A DNA stretch of 40,186 nt from Bradymonadales bacterium. GTDB taxonomy: Bacteria > Bdellovibrionota > UBA2394. The position numbers were made by a program, and so were the translations under genes. Every line of letters starts with the position of its first letter. Position 1 is the first letter of the stretch. Below, one piece after another: positions 9,081-17,080 of this stretch. A model generated the notes under the pieces. That model did no database searches, was not told where the DNA came from, and saw only the letters and a list, made by a program, of their open reading frames with translations. Location: contig REDG01000044.1 in assembly GCA_007693605.1 (NCBI GenBank), positions 1-40,186 on the forward strand, in the 5' to 3' direction.

Positions 9081-9853
9081 GAGCCCACTCCGCGAAGGAG
9101 CCGTTCAGTCTCTAGGGCCTCCGGAAGCTCAGATTCTGGAAACAAGATTCGAGAGCAACTGGAGCATGTAATCAACTGATTCAATTTCTTAAGATTTCCC
9201 CTAGTCTGAGGAGGTATCTCGACAAAACAGCCATGACAAATGCTGTCTCGGACAATCGCCACCCCAGAACCCCGTCTAAGCTTCTGAACCCTCTCGTACA
9301 TCGAAAAGATGCTTTCATTGACCTTCGAGATATAACCTTCTCGCTCTTTCATTAATCGAGCCGTCTCATTAGAGCTTTCTGCCAGCTCCTTCTGTCTCTG
9401 ATCCTGGTGTTCTTGGAAGAGTTTTTGGCACTCTTCCACCGCCGCCTTTTTTTCAGCGGTCAGCTTCGATCGCTCTTCGGTGGCCAGAGTCTTTTCTTCC
9501 AACATCTTTTTGACTTCAATCAGTTTTTTTTGAAAATTTTCAAGCTCTCGACCCGCTGAGAAATCTTCTTTGGTGTTTCGAACTTCTCGTCTCTTGACTT
9601 CAGCCTTCTTCACATCTTCTTGAAGGGTAATATGCCGAAGCTCTAAGGACCTTCTCTCTCGCTCAATCTCTCTCTCTGATTTCTCAGCCAGTTTTAGATC
9701 TCTTTGAGCTTCGTTTAACTTCTTCTCAGCCGCCAAGAAGTCGGGAGCGGGCTCGCGCTCCTTTTCTCGAAGCTGAAACAAAAGAGCATCGATCTCTTGT
9801 AGTCGAATTAAACTTAGAATGGACTCTTTTAGCTCTGCGGGCTCGAATTCCAC
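9077..9853 (-). CDS. Coiled-coil protein with C-terminal C4 zinc ribbon (COG1579/DUF164 family)
   Basis: About 180 residues of charged coiled coil (rich in Glu, Lys and Arg) are followed by a zinc-ribbon domain with CHGC and CSSC pairs about 24 residues apart near the C-terminus. This architecture is typical of COG1579 proteins, whose cellular role is not well settled; nucleic-acid or protein binding is usually suggested. The frame is open to a TTG at 9874, but GTG at 9853 has an ideal AAGGAG seven bases upstream, so I place the start there, giving 258 residues. The gene lies immediately upstream of rnpB on the same strand, with 35 bases between its stop and the RNA. Confidence 0.85.
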   Translation of the reverse strand: MEFEPAELKESILSLIRLQEIDALLFQLREKEREPAPDFLAAEKKLNEAQRDLKLAEKSEREIERERRSLELRHITLQEDVKKAEVKRREVRNTKEDFSAGRELENFQKKLIEVKKMLEEKTLATEERSKLTAEKKAAVEECQKLFQEHQDQRQKELAESSNETARLMKEREGYISKVNESIFSMYERVQKLRRGSGVAIVRDSICHGCFVEIPPQTRGNLKKLNQLITCSSCSRILFPESELPEALETERLLRGVGS

Positions 9854-9898
9854 GAGGACTCTCCTTTTCAACAATTGAATTCGGGGGCAGTTTAAGAG

Positions 9899-10041
9899 TT
9901 GACATAATAAATGTCTATTGTTGAGTCACAGAATCCTTCGCTTGCGCGCAGGGACCCGCTAGCCGTAGGCTCTGAGGAGATTGTCGCGCGACTCCTGACT
10001 ATAGGGAGTGGTGATAAGGGTCCAGATACGCGAAGGCAAGG
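9899..10041. other. Non-coding region with several small hairpins, upstream of repeat copy B
   Basis: I see no gene here. The stretch contains a TTGACA at 9899-9904, the small inverted repeat GACAT-AATAA-ATGTC at 9901-9915, an AGCC-GTA-GGCT hairpin near 9961, and the nested AGGAG / GTCGC-GCGAC / CTCCT hairpin near 9975-9998. Together with copy B at 10042 it makes about 290 bases of structured non-coding DNA before the tRNA. Because the window starts inside copy A, I cannot tell whether this part belongs to the repeat unit. Confidence 0.4.
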
Positions 10042-10192
10042 AGCGAGCATCGCAGTGTGGTTTGACGCCACTCGAGAAGCGCAGCGACGCAGCCGCCACT
10101 GCAAGGCGGGAAAGGAGCCTTGCAGCTATCCGCAAATCAAGTCGACCGAAGGTCGACCTGAGAGTGGAGGCAGATGGGCCTTTAGCGACACC
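10042..10192 (+). repeat. Structured dispersed repeat, copy B
   Basis: This is the second copy of the element at the window start. The hairpin arms are CTGCAAGGC (10099-10107) and GCCTTGCAG (10117-10125) around the same loop GGGAAAGGA. Compared with copy A one C has become G on the left arm and the facing G has become C on the right arm, so pairing is kept. The GTCGACC-GAA-GGTCGAC hairpin (10141-10157) is unchanged. The repeat ends with GATGGGCCTTTAGCGAC, about ten bases before the tRNA gene. Confidence 0.85.
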
Positions 10193-10201
10193 TCACAGGG
10201 G

Positions 10202-10274
<73 letters not shown>

Positions 10275-10317
10275 CTGTCAGGGCGGCGGCTCTACACCAT
10301 GGCCAGCTCAACGGCTG

Positions 10318-10356
10318 TTGACAGATAGAATGAATTGTCATACTATTTTAGTATGA
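10318..10356 (+). promoter_or_regulatory. Sigma-70 promoter and operator at the toxin-antitoxin start codon
   Basis: TTGACA (10318-10323), a 17-base spacer and TACTAT (10341-10346) form a near-consensus promoter. The predicted transcription start, six to seven bases further on, falls on the ATG at 10353, so the mRNA would be leaderless; no ribosome binding site is visible. An 8-base perfect inverted repeat, TCATACTA-TTT-TAGTATGA (10338-10356), covers the -10 and the ATG and is a good operator for the ribbon-helix-helix antitoxin. Confidence 0.7.
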
Positions 10357-10595
10357 AAGCCACTACCATTAAGCTCGAAGGACCTCTTCTTAAAGCCATT
10401 GAGACATCTAAGCCCAAATCAGAATCAATCTCTTCCTTTGTGCGTCGAATCATCGAGAAGTCCATTCGTCAAGACCGTATGATCGAAGCTGGAAGCGCTT
10501 ACAAAAAGTTTCTTACGGCGAATCCTGAGGAATCGAGCTGGTTAGTTGATTGGGAGGATGCTGATTTGGATGGTGGATTTGAGACTGCCCGTTGA
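10353..10595 (+). CDS. Ribbon-helix-helix antitoxin of a MazEF/PemIK-type module
   Basis: The protein begins with a short strand (KATTIKLEG) followed by two predicted helices (PLLKAIE and SSFVRRIIEKSIRQ), the layout of a ribbon-helix-helix DNA-binding dimer. The acidic, Trp-containing tail (ESSWLVDWEDADLDGG) is the sort of region that binds and blocks a MazF toxin. A TTG in frame at 10335 would add six residues, but ATG at 10353 fits the RHH fold and the promoter better. The gene overlaps the toxin gene by four bases. It should repress its own promoter through the inverted repeat over the start codon. Confidence 0.8.
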   Translation: MKATTIKLEGPLLKAIETSKPKSESISSFVRRIIEKSIRQDRMIEAGSAYKKFLTANPEESSWLVDWEDADLDGGFETAR

Positions 10596-10915
10596 GAAGG
10601 GGTGCGATTTGTTGGATTCAATTGGGTAAGGGCTCTCCGCCAGAGTTTGGCAAAACCAGGCCCGGACTCATTGTTTCGAATACGCAGCAAAATGAGATTT
10701 TGGATTCCGTCGTTGTAATCCCTCTCTCTAGTCAGCCACCCGAGATATGGCCTCTTCGAGTTAAGATTAATTTGCCGAAAAAGAAGCCTTCGTTCGTGGT
10801 CATTCCAGGAATGCGTCAGGTTAGCAAAGGTCGTTTGGGGGAGATCATTGGGTTTCTTTCTGCGAATGCAATGTCTGGAATTGATGAAGCTTTATTGACC
10901 TATCTTAACGATTAG
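10592..10915 (+). CDS. MazF/PemK-family endoribonuclease toxin
   Basis: The N-terminus RRGAICWIQLGKG and the segment GKTRPGLIVSN match the conserved start and the catalytic TRP region of MazF/PemK toxins, and SVVVIPLSSQP follows as expected for the central strands. The length of 107 residues is normal. These toxins cut mRNA at short sequences when the antitoxin is lost. Translation starts at a TTG whose TG is shared with the antitoxin's TGA stop, so translation is coupled. Nothing appears broken. The module sits directly behind a tRNA gene, a common landing place for mobile DNA, though no integrase is nearby. Confidence 0.85.
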   Translation: MRRGAICWIQLGKGSPPEFGKTRPGLIVSNTQQNEILDSVVVIPLSSQPPEIWPLRVKINLPKKKPSFVVIPGMRQVSKGRLGEIIGFLSANAMSGIDEALLTYLND

Positions 10916-11084
10916 GTCAGCTGACTCGGTGCAGATTTCTGAAGCAAGTTACACAAAATTGTTTATGCTCCCTTAAAATGCGCTCAATGAAGCTACTTTG
11001 CTCCACGAAGCTTCTGTTACCTATTGGAAGGACACACAGTATTCAGAATGCTGCATTCAGTACAAAACACGGAATGAGAGTCGG

Positions 11085-13244
11085 CTATTCTTTTTCGCCG
11101 CCGGTAAAGGTCTTGAGTTTTTTTGCACGAGAGGGGTGTCGAAGCTTCCGCAGGGCCTTGGCTTCGATCTGCCGAATCCGCTCGCGAGTGACCTCAAAAT
11201 CTTGTCCAACCTCTTCAAGGGTGTGGTCCGACTTCTCTCCGATTCCAAATCTCATTCGAAGAACCTTCTCTTCTCTTGGGGCAAGAGTGGCTAAAACCTT
11301 TCTAGTCTGAGCCGCCAAATTGTAATTCACGACCGCGTCTGTGGGCGAAACGGCGTTGGCGTCTTCGATGAAATCCCCCAAATGCGAATCTTCTTCTTCT
11401 CCAATGGGAGTGTCGAGAGAAATGGGCTCTTTCGCAATTTTCAAAACCTTTCTGACTTTCGACAGAGGCATCTCCATCTTTTCAGCGATCTCCTCGGGCG
11501 TGGGCTCTCGACCCAACTCCTGAACTAAATGCCTCGATGTGCGAATGAGTTTGTTGATCGTCTCGATCATATGAACCGGAATTCGAATCGTCCTTGCCTG
11601 ATCCGCAATGGCTCGAGTGATCGCCTGCCGAATCCACCAAGTGGCATAGGTAGAAAACTTATAACCCCGACGATACTCAAACTTGTCGACGGCCTTCATC
11701 AATCCAATATTGCCCTCTTGAATCAAATCCAAAAACTGAAGGCCTCGATTGGTATACTTCTTCGCGATACTGACCACCAAGCGAAGATTGGCCTCGACCA
11801 ATTCATTTTTGGCCAATTCGGTCTTAAGCTCTCCGCTTTTCACCTGCTTGTGAATCCGTTTGATATCACCCGACTGAAGGTGAACTTCTTTCTCAATCAA
11901 TTCGATTCGACGAGCCGCCGCTTTGTAGATTTCTATGGCCTCTGCCAAAGTCTCGCCACTGATCTTTAGTCTGGCTGAAACTTTTTTGGGATCTTCCTTC
12001 CCTTTGTCTAGAGTGACGACCAAATCTTTAATCTGATCTTCTTTCTGCCCCAGCTTCCTTTCGGCGAGTTGCACCGATTGACGACTCTTCTCAATTCGAG
12101 TCACTAAATTCTTTAGTTTGGCAGAGATTTTGTTGATGAACTTTCTGTTGAGATCAATCTCTTTCAAAATGGCAAAGATATCATCGCGAAGCTTGATGAC
12201 CTTGGCTTCAAGAGCTTCTTTCTCTTTTTTGTTTACAGACGGCATCTTCTCTCGGTTGGTGTTGATGTCGTTGTATTTTCTTCTGGCCTTTGCGATCAGT
12301 TTTAAAACTCGATCAGTTTGATCGGCTGCCGCCGCCGCCTCAGCGCTCGACTGAGCTTCTTCGTCGTCTTCGTCGACCGCCTCTTGATCTTGATTATTAG
12401 CGTTCTCGTCGTATCCCCGAATGATGTCATTGACACGAATGGTCTTTCTCTTCAATCGGTCTTCTAGCATGAGGATCTCTTTGATTCCAAAGTCCGATCT
12501 CAAAACAACACTGAGAACTTCGCTCTCACCATCTTCGATTCGCTTCGCAATCTCAACCTCTCCGTCTCGCGTGAGAAGAGAGACCTGCCCCATCTTGCGA
12601 AGGTACATTCGTATGGGATCATTGCTTCGACTCAGCGACTCGGCCTCGTCTTCGTCGTCCGTATCCATTGCGTGTTCTTGAGACTTTCTAGTCGACGGAA
12701 CGGGAGCGTCTTCTTTGGGCTTGAAGTCTTCAGCCTCATCCACCACCTCGATGTCCATCTCATCGAGCATCAACATGACATCGTCAATATCTTGATCTGA
12801 AGTCACATCTTCCGGCAAAGCCTCGTTCACCTCTTCGAAAGTCAGAAAGCCCTTTTCCTTGCCGGCGGCAATAAGCTGCTTCACTTCTTTCATTTCTTTT
12901 TGACGCTTTTTAAACTTTTTAGGCTTCTCTTTGGGCTCAGCCGACTTGGCCGCTTTCTTTTTACGAACGGCGCCAACCTCAAAACTTCGATCAGAAATGG
13001 TCGTCGCAAGTATCTTGCTAAGATCAACAGAAGGCTCTGCTCCAGCCGCTAACTTCATGCTCGAAGCAAGCCCCTTAGTTTTTTTTGCGGGTTTAGAGGA
13101 AACTTTTTTCTTCGGCTTTGCCACTGAAACGGCCGCAATCTTTTTTACTGAAGAGGCTTTCTTCTTCTGAACTTTCTTGTTTTTAGAAAGCTTTCTCGTA
13201 AGTTTCTTCTGTGTGCTGACTCGCTTCTTCTTTTTTTTCGTCAT
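11085..13244 (-). CDS. rpoD: Primary RNA polymerase sigma factor RpoD
   Basis: The conserved sigma-70 regions are present in order: 1.1 (about residues 125-170), 1.2 ([19 protein letters not shown]), 2.1-2.4 ([40 protein letters not shown]), region 3, and 4.2 ([20 protein letters not shown]). An acidic/charged spacer with Asp/Glu-rich and Ala-rich stretches lies between 1.2 and 2. Unusually, about 110 residues of Lys/Ala/Ser-rich low-complexity sequence precede region 1.1. The ATG at 13244 has AAGGAT upstream and is the likely start; a TTG two codons earlier is less likely. It is the last gene of an rpsU-yqeY-dnaG-rpoD macromolecular synthesis operon. Confidence 0.97.
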   Translation of the reverse strand: MTKKKKKRVSTQKKLTRKLSKNKKVQKKKASSVKKIAAVSVAKPKKKVSSKPAKKTKGLASSMKLAAGAEPSVDLSKILATTISDRSFEVGAVRKKKAAKSAEPKEKPKKFKKRQKEMKEVKQLIAAGKEKGFLTFEEVNEALPEDVTSDQDIDDVMLMLDEMDIEVVDEAEDFKPKEDAPVPSTRKSQEHAMDTDDEDEAESLSRSNDPIRMYLRKMGQVSLLTRDGEVEIAKRIEDGESEVLSVVLRSDFGIKEILMLEDRLKRKTIRVNDIIRGYDENANNQDQEAVDEDDEEAQSSAEAAAAADQTDRVLKLIAKARRKYNDINTNREKMPSVNKKEKEALEAKVIKLRDDIFAILKEIDLNRKFINKISAKLKNLVTRIEKSRQSVQLAERKLGQKEDQIKDLVVTLDKGKEDPKKVSARLKISGETLAEAIEIYKAAARRIELIEKEVHLQSGDIKRIHKQVKSGELKTELAKNELVEANLRLVVSIAKKYTNRGLQFLDLIQEGNIGLMKAVDKFEYRRGYKFSTYATWWIRQAITRAIADQARTIRIPVHMIETINKLIRTSRHLVQELGREPTPEEIAEKMEMPLSKVRKVLKIAKEPISLDTPIGEEEDSHLGDFIEDANAVSPTDAVVNYNLAAQTRKVLATLAPREEKVLRMRFGIGEKSDHTLEEVGQDFEVTRERIRQIEAKALRKLRHPSRAKKLKTFTGGEKE

Positions 13245-13285
13245 GATCAAAAATCCTTAAAATTCTCCGTTAAAACCTAAACAAA

Positions 13286-15049
13286 CTAAACCACTGAACT
13301 CTCGTCGAGAAGTCGAACTAGATCTTGCTTCTCTCTTAAAATTGCCTTCACCGTCTTCACATCATTTGCTGCCTCAGCTGATTCCAAGGCAGTTTGAAGC
13401 CTCATCCCTTCTCGTTTTATAAACTCCGATTTTAGTCGCTTCCTGATTTGCGTCCAGACGAAGTCTAGGCTTTCTTGGTCGGAATCTTTTGTCCTTTCCT
13501 CGATTAACCATTCCCGAACTTCTGCCTGCATCTCCTCCGATTCGGTCTCAAGCCACTTCAAAGATGAGATGTCTTCCCCCTCTGCTAAGAGCTTCCTTAG
13601 GAGTTTCGACCATGGGCCCTGATCTTCAACGAAACTCAAGATTTCTGTTGCCTGAAGCTCTAGATCATTACCCCAGAGGATCATGAATTTCAAGGCCTCC
13701 CTGTAAATCGGGGGCTCCTGGGCATTCCGACCATGATCCTGCTCTCTAAAGCCCCCTGAGGGCTTAAACGGGGCTTCAGGAGGCCTGTTTTCAAGCATTT
13801 CCCAGGGGATTTTGAAGCGACTCGATATCTCGCGCTTCAGGGCGGTTCTCTGAAGCGGATCTGGGGACCGATCAAGAAGCTCAACCAGATCTCGAAGCCT
13901 CTTGGCTCTCAAAACGCTATCCGTCTCTGAGAGCACCCGATGTTGAATGAGAAAGTCTAAGGCGGGCTGAGCCCCCTTCAGAGCCTGGCGCCAGGCCTTC
14001 AATCGATCTTCCCCTTTGAGCCTCAGACTCTCAAAGAAAGAGTCAGGGTCTTTGGCCCCCCCTGGCAGGATCAAAACCTTGGCATTGACGGCCTCTCGAA
14101 TATACAGATCTAGACTTCGCTCCGTCGCTTTCAATCCGGCCTCATCCCCGTCAAAAAGTGAAAGCAAGCGATGAGTCCATCGCTTTAGTTTACGAATCTG
14201 ATCAGCCGTCAGAGCCGTACCCATACTTCCGACGGCATTGCGAATTCCCTCTCGATGCAGAGCGATCACATCCATATAGCCTTCAACCAAGATCACATAG
14301 TCTCGCTTTCTGATTAAATCAGAAGCAAGGCTCATGCCATAAAGGAGCTTTTTCTTGTCAAAGAGCGCCGAGGCCGGCGAATTGATGTACTTGGGTTGCT
14401 CATTTCCAAGGCTTCGGGCCCCAAAGCCCCGAATTCGTCCTCTCTCGTCTGCAATGGGAAAGATGAGCCGACCACGCCATCGGTCGCTCCAATCGCTAGG
14501 CGGCTTGCGACCCACAATCCCCAGTTTCGAGGCAATGTCCCGAGAAAGCTGCGCCCTCTTCAAAAAGGAAAGGACCTCTTGTGAACCCCCAAGATGGGCA
14601 CCCAAACGAAAATCTTTGGCGACAGACTTAGGAATGCCGCGAGTTTTTAGATAGTCTTGAAAGGCCTTTGCCTTCGAGCTCCAAAGTTGCTCTTCGAAAA
14701 ACTCGGCCGTCTTTTCAAGAATCGCCAGGCTCTCATCCCAATCCCCTGATCGATCTGATTGAGACAGAGACACCCCCGCTCTCTTGGCGAGCTCTTCGAC
14801 CGCCTGTCGAAAGTCATAGCGATGATACAGCTGAACAAACTTGAAAAGATCCCCGCCAGCCTTACACCCGAAGCAATGAAAGAGCTGCCTCTCTCCCGAG
14901 ACCGAAAATGAAGCGGTCTTCTCTGCGTGAAACGGACAGCAGCCGAAATAGTTGTTGCCCTTTTTCTGAAGGGGAACCACTTCTCCGATGACCTGAATAA
15001 TGTCTAAATTCGATTTTATTTGCTCAAGCTGAGAGCTTGGGACGGCCAC
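13286..15049 (-). CDS. dnaG: DNA primase DnaG
   Basis: The enzyme makes RNA primers for DNA replication. The N-terminal zinc domain shows CCPFH and CFGC (about residues 37-62), and the catalytic Toprim core shows VEGYMDVIAL with its Glu and LFDGDEAGLKA with the metal-binding Asp residues (about 255-305). The C-terminal 150 residues form the helical region expected to bind the replicative helicase. The length of 587 residues is normal. The GTG start has GGGAGG a few bases upstream. It is followed by rpoD after about 40 bases and preceded by the YqeY gene by 15 bases, the classical operon arrangement. Confidence 0.96.
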   Translation of the reverse strand: MAVPSSQLEQIKSNLDIIQVIGEVVPLQKKGNNYFGCCPFHAEKTASFSVSGERQLFHCFGCKAGGDLFKFVQLYHRYDFRQAVEELAKRAGVSLSQSDRSGDWDESLAILEKTAEFFEEQLWSSKAKAFQDYLKTRGIPKSVAKDFRLGAHLGGSQEVLSFLKRAQLSRDIASKLGIVGRKPPSDWSDRWRGRLIFPIADERGRIRGFGARSLGNEQPKYINSPASALFDKKKLLYGMSLASDLIRKRDYVILVEGYMDVIALHREGIRNAVGSMGTALTADQIRKLKRWTHRLLSLFDGDEAGLKATERSLDLYIREAVNAKVLILPGGAKDPDSFFESLRLKGEDRLKAWRQALKGAQPALDFLIQHRVLSETDSVLRAKRLRDLVELLDRSPDPLQRTALKREISSRFKIPWEMLENRPPEAPFKPSGGFREQDHGRNAQEPPIYREALKFMILWGNDLELQATEILSFVEDQGPWSKLLRKLLAEGEDISSLKWLETESEEMQAEVREWLIEERTKDSDQESLDFVWTQIRKRLKSEFIKREGMRLQTALESAEAANDVKTVKAILREKQDLVRLLDESSVV

Positions 15050-15064
15050 GCGGTCCTCCCCTCT

Positions 15065-15514
15065 TTAAGCGAGCTTTTTCTTCACAAGATCGCTGAGCAC
15101 TTTTCCGTCAACACGACCCAATGTCTGCGGACCCAAGTCCTTCATTACCGCCCCCATATCTTTCATGGTCGACGCGCCCAGTTTTTTTATGCTGGCCTGA
15201 ACCAGTTCTGCCAGCTCCGAGTCAGTCAAAGCCTTGGGCAAGTAGCTGGAAATCACTTCCAGCTCTTTCCGCTCTTTTTCTGCCGACTCAGACTTGCCCG
15301 CCGCCTCATACTGCTCAATGGCTTCTTTGCGCTGTTTGACCAAGCTCTGAAAGATGGCAAGGCAATCTGCCTCTGAAAGAGACTCGGCCTTCTTCTCAAC
15401 CAGTTTATACTTGAACGCAGACTTCATCGAGCGCAAGCAATCGAGACGAACTTGATCTCGAGCGCGCATCGCATCCTTTATTTCTTGGGACAGTCTTTCG
15501 TCAAAGGGGGTCAA
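15065..15514 (-). CDS. GatB/YqeY domain protein
   Basis: This 149-residue protein is a stand-alone YqeY, the domain also found at the C-terminus of GatB. Recognisable parts are the N-terminal helix with [19 protein letters not shown], the central [14 protein letters not shown] and the C-terminal [20 protein letters not shown], where the GxxDG-type ending is conserved. YqeY is thought to have a tRNA-related role, but its reaction is not established. The start is TTG, overlapping the TGA of rpsU by TTGA. Its position between rpsU and dnaG is common in many bacteria. Confidence 0.92.
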   Translation of the reverse strand: MTPFDERLSQEIKDAMRARDQVRLDCLRSMKSAFKYKLVEKKAESLSEADCLAIFQSLVKQRKEAIEQYEAAGKSESAEKERKELEVISSYLPKALTDSELAELVQASIKKLGASTMKDMGAVMKDLGPQTLGRVDGKVLSDLVKKKLA

Positions 15515-15711
15515 ATTCCCCGTTCCTTGGTCTTGTTTCTCTGAGCTCTTTTGATCGCTGCAACCTGTTTGCGCTTTCTTCGCACGGAAGGTTTCTCAAA
15601 AAACTCTCGTTTTCTCAATTCCGTCAAAATGCCAGCTTTCTCCACGATCTTTTTGAAGCGCTTTAAGGCTACCTCAAAGTACTCACCATCTTTTACTCGT
15701 ACTGATGTCAT
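15511..15711 (-). CDS. rpsU: Ribosomal protein bS21
   Basis: This is a 66-residue basic protein of the small ribosomal subunit. The family pattern is clear: [18 protein letters not shown] at the N-terminus, then [20 protein letters not shown] and a Lys/Arg-rich tail. S21 acts in start-site recognition near the 3' end of 16S rRNA. The ATG has AAGG seven to ten bases upstream. About 70 bases separate it from the HisD-like gene upstream, enough for its own promoter. It heads the rpsU-yqeY-dnaG-rpoD operon. Confidence 0.96.
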   Translation of the reverse strand: MTSVRVKDGEYFEVALKRFKKIVEKAGILTELRKREFFEKPSVRRKRKQVAAIKRAQRNKTKERGI

Positions 15712-15781
15712 GTGGACCTTCTAGAAAAGCCCTAGGCCCAAGTCAAAGCCTTTTCCTCTGGGACTGGAGCATATTGGACCA

Positions 15782-17080
15782 CTAGAGAAGGCGCGATGAA
15801 AAAACGGCCTCGTGGGCCATAAAGCCCTCCGTCTCAGAGAGCTCTAAAGAGGCTTTCTGAAAGCGCTGTAGAGCCTCCTTCTGGATCTCCACGACACTAA
15901 ACTGCCGACTAAAGGTCGCAGGGGTGGTCAGACTAAAATGAGAGGCACTCCCCAATGTTGAGACTAAGCCCGTCGCTCCTCCAATCAGATCCAAACTGAC
16001 CGGAGTCGTGTAATGCCCCAAAAGCAGACTGCCGCAAGAAGACACCCGACCGATATGCTCAGCCGCGTTATCCAAGACGAGGCAAAGAAGCCCGGGCGAC
16101 AGGCGATTCACGACCTGAAAACTATCCTCCAATCTCTTCATTAGAAGAAGATGGGTATTCGACTCCAAACAGTTTCTGACCGCATCCCGACTCTCGTGAC
16201 TCTTGAGATTCTGAATCAACAAAATGATTTCTTCAATCAGACTTTGAAGCCATCGCTCTTGTTGATGGAAAACAAAGACCTCCGCATTGGGATTGTGATC
16301 CGAAAGTCCCACAATATCGGCCGCTACAGATCTCACAGAACTTGAGGTGTCACAGACGAAGGCCACTTCGGTGGGACCCGGAAATCCGTCAATGCCCACC
16401 TCTGAAGAGAGCCTTTGCTTCGCCACCACCCCGAGCTTGCTGGTGGCCCCGACTAGTTTCTGCACGGCTTCGGTGTCTTGAGTCCCAAGCGCCAGTGCCG
16501 AAAGACCGCCCACCCCGCCGGCCAATAGAATCTTGTCAATCTCGAATACCTTTGCCGCATACAAGAGCGCCGGATCGACGAAGGGCGGGCCCATTCGCTT
16601 GTCAGGTGGAGTGGCCACCAGTAGTTCTTCGACTCCGGCAATGCGGGCTGGCACAGCGTTTAAAATCATGGTCAAAAAATAGGCCTTCGGCACATAAATT
16701 CCCACCCGATCGAGCGGTCGGACTTCAACCCCCCAGTACAGGCCGGCCTCTTCTTGGGTTTGAAAAGCACTGGGACGAAGCTCCTTCTGAAATCGCTCCA
16801 CCCGAAGGATTAGGGCATCGATGGATTGCCGAAGCTTTCCTGACACGAGCTTGTGTGCATTTCGAATCTGATCGGGCTGAACCCACAACTCTGCCTCTTC
16901 AATTTCCACATGGTCAAAGCGCTTCGCGAACTCAATCAGAGCCCCCTCTTTCTTCTCGCGATATTCTGCAATCAAGGCGTCGGCCTCAAGAAAGTACTTT
17001 TCTTGAACTCTTTGCCTTCGATTTAAAAAATTCTGAAAACTCTCTTCGAAGTTGTCGTGACTCTGATCAATGATTCTCAC
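15782..17080 (-). CDS. Degenerate histidinol dehydrogenase-like protein
   Basis: The overall fold and length (432 residues) are those of HisD: GIYVPK with LNAVPARIAGVEELLVATPP, the SSEVGIDGFPGPTEVAFV stretch, the catalytic pair in NAAEHIG, and the late His in GFMAHEA. But several active-site positions differ from HisD as I know it. The GIYVPGG loop is GIYVPKA, the zinc-binding Gln in the SQAEH motif is Leu (LSDHNPNA), and the substrate-binding His of NHVLPT is absent. It may be catalytically dead or have a new function. It overlaps murA by four bases, and murA-hisG-hisD is a known arrangement elsewhere, so this may be a relic of that operon. No other his genes are in the window. Confidence 0.8.
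   Translation of the reverse strand: MRIIDQSHDNFEESFQNFLNRRQRVQEKYFLEADALIAEYREKKEGALIEFAKRFDHVEIEEAELWVQPDQIRNAHKLVSGKLRQSIDALILRVERFQKELRPSAFQTQEEAGLYWGVEVRPLDRVGIYVPKAYFLTMILNAVPARIAGVEELLVATPPDKRMGPPFVDPALLYAAKVFEIDKILLAGGVGGLSALALGTQDTEAVQKLVGATSKLGVVAKQRLSSEVGIDGFPGPTEVAFVCDTSSSVRSVAADIVGLSDHNPNAEVFVFHQQERWLQSLIEEIILLIQNLKSHESRDAVRNCLESNTHLLLMKRLEDSFQVVNRLSPGLLCLVLDNAAEHIGRVSSCGSLLLGHYTTPVSLDLIGGATGLVSTLGSASHFSLTTPATFSRQFSVVEIQKEALQRFQKASLELSETEGFMAHEAVFSSRLL

Noticed and set aside
8637..9115. Open frames on the plus strand across the rnpB region
   Set aside because: They run antisense through the RNase P RNA, contain no recognisable protein motif and have no ribosome binding site; the RNA explains the sequence.
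11529..12681. Long plus-strand frames inside rpoD and dnaG
   Set aside because: They are shadows of highly biased minus-strand coding sequence, with no family resemblance and no start signals.
15774..15785. 12-base match TTGGACCACTAG shared with the large palindrome at 27103
   Set aside because: A 12-base match is expected by chance in a window this size, and it overlaps the stop codon of the HisD-like gene without the second arm.
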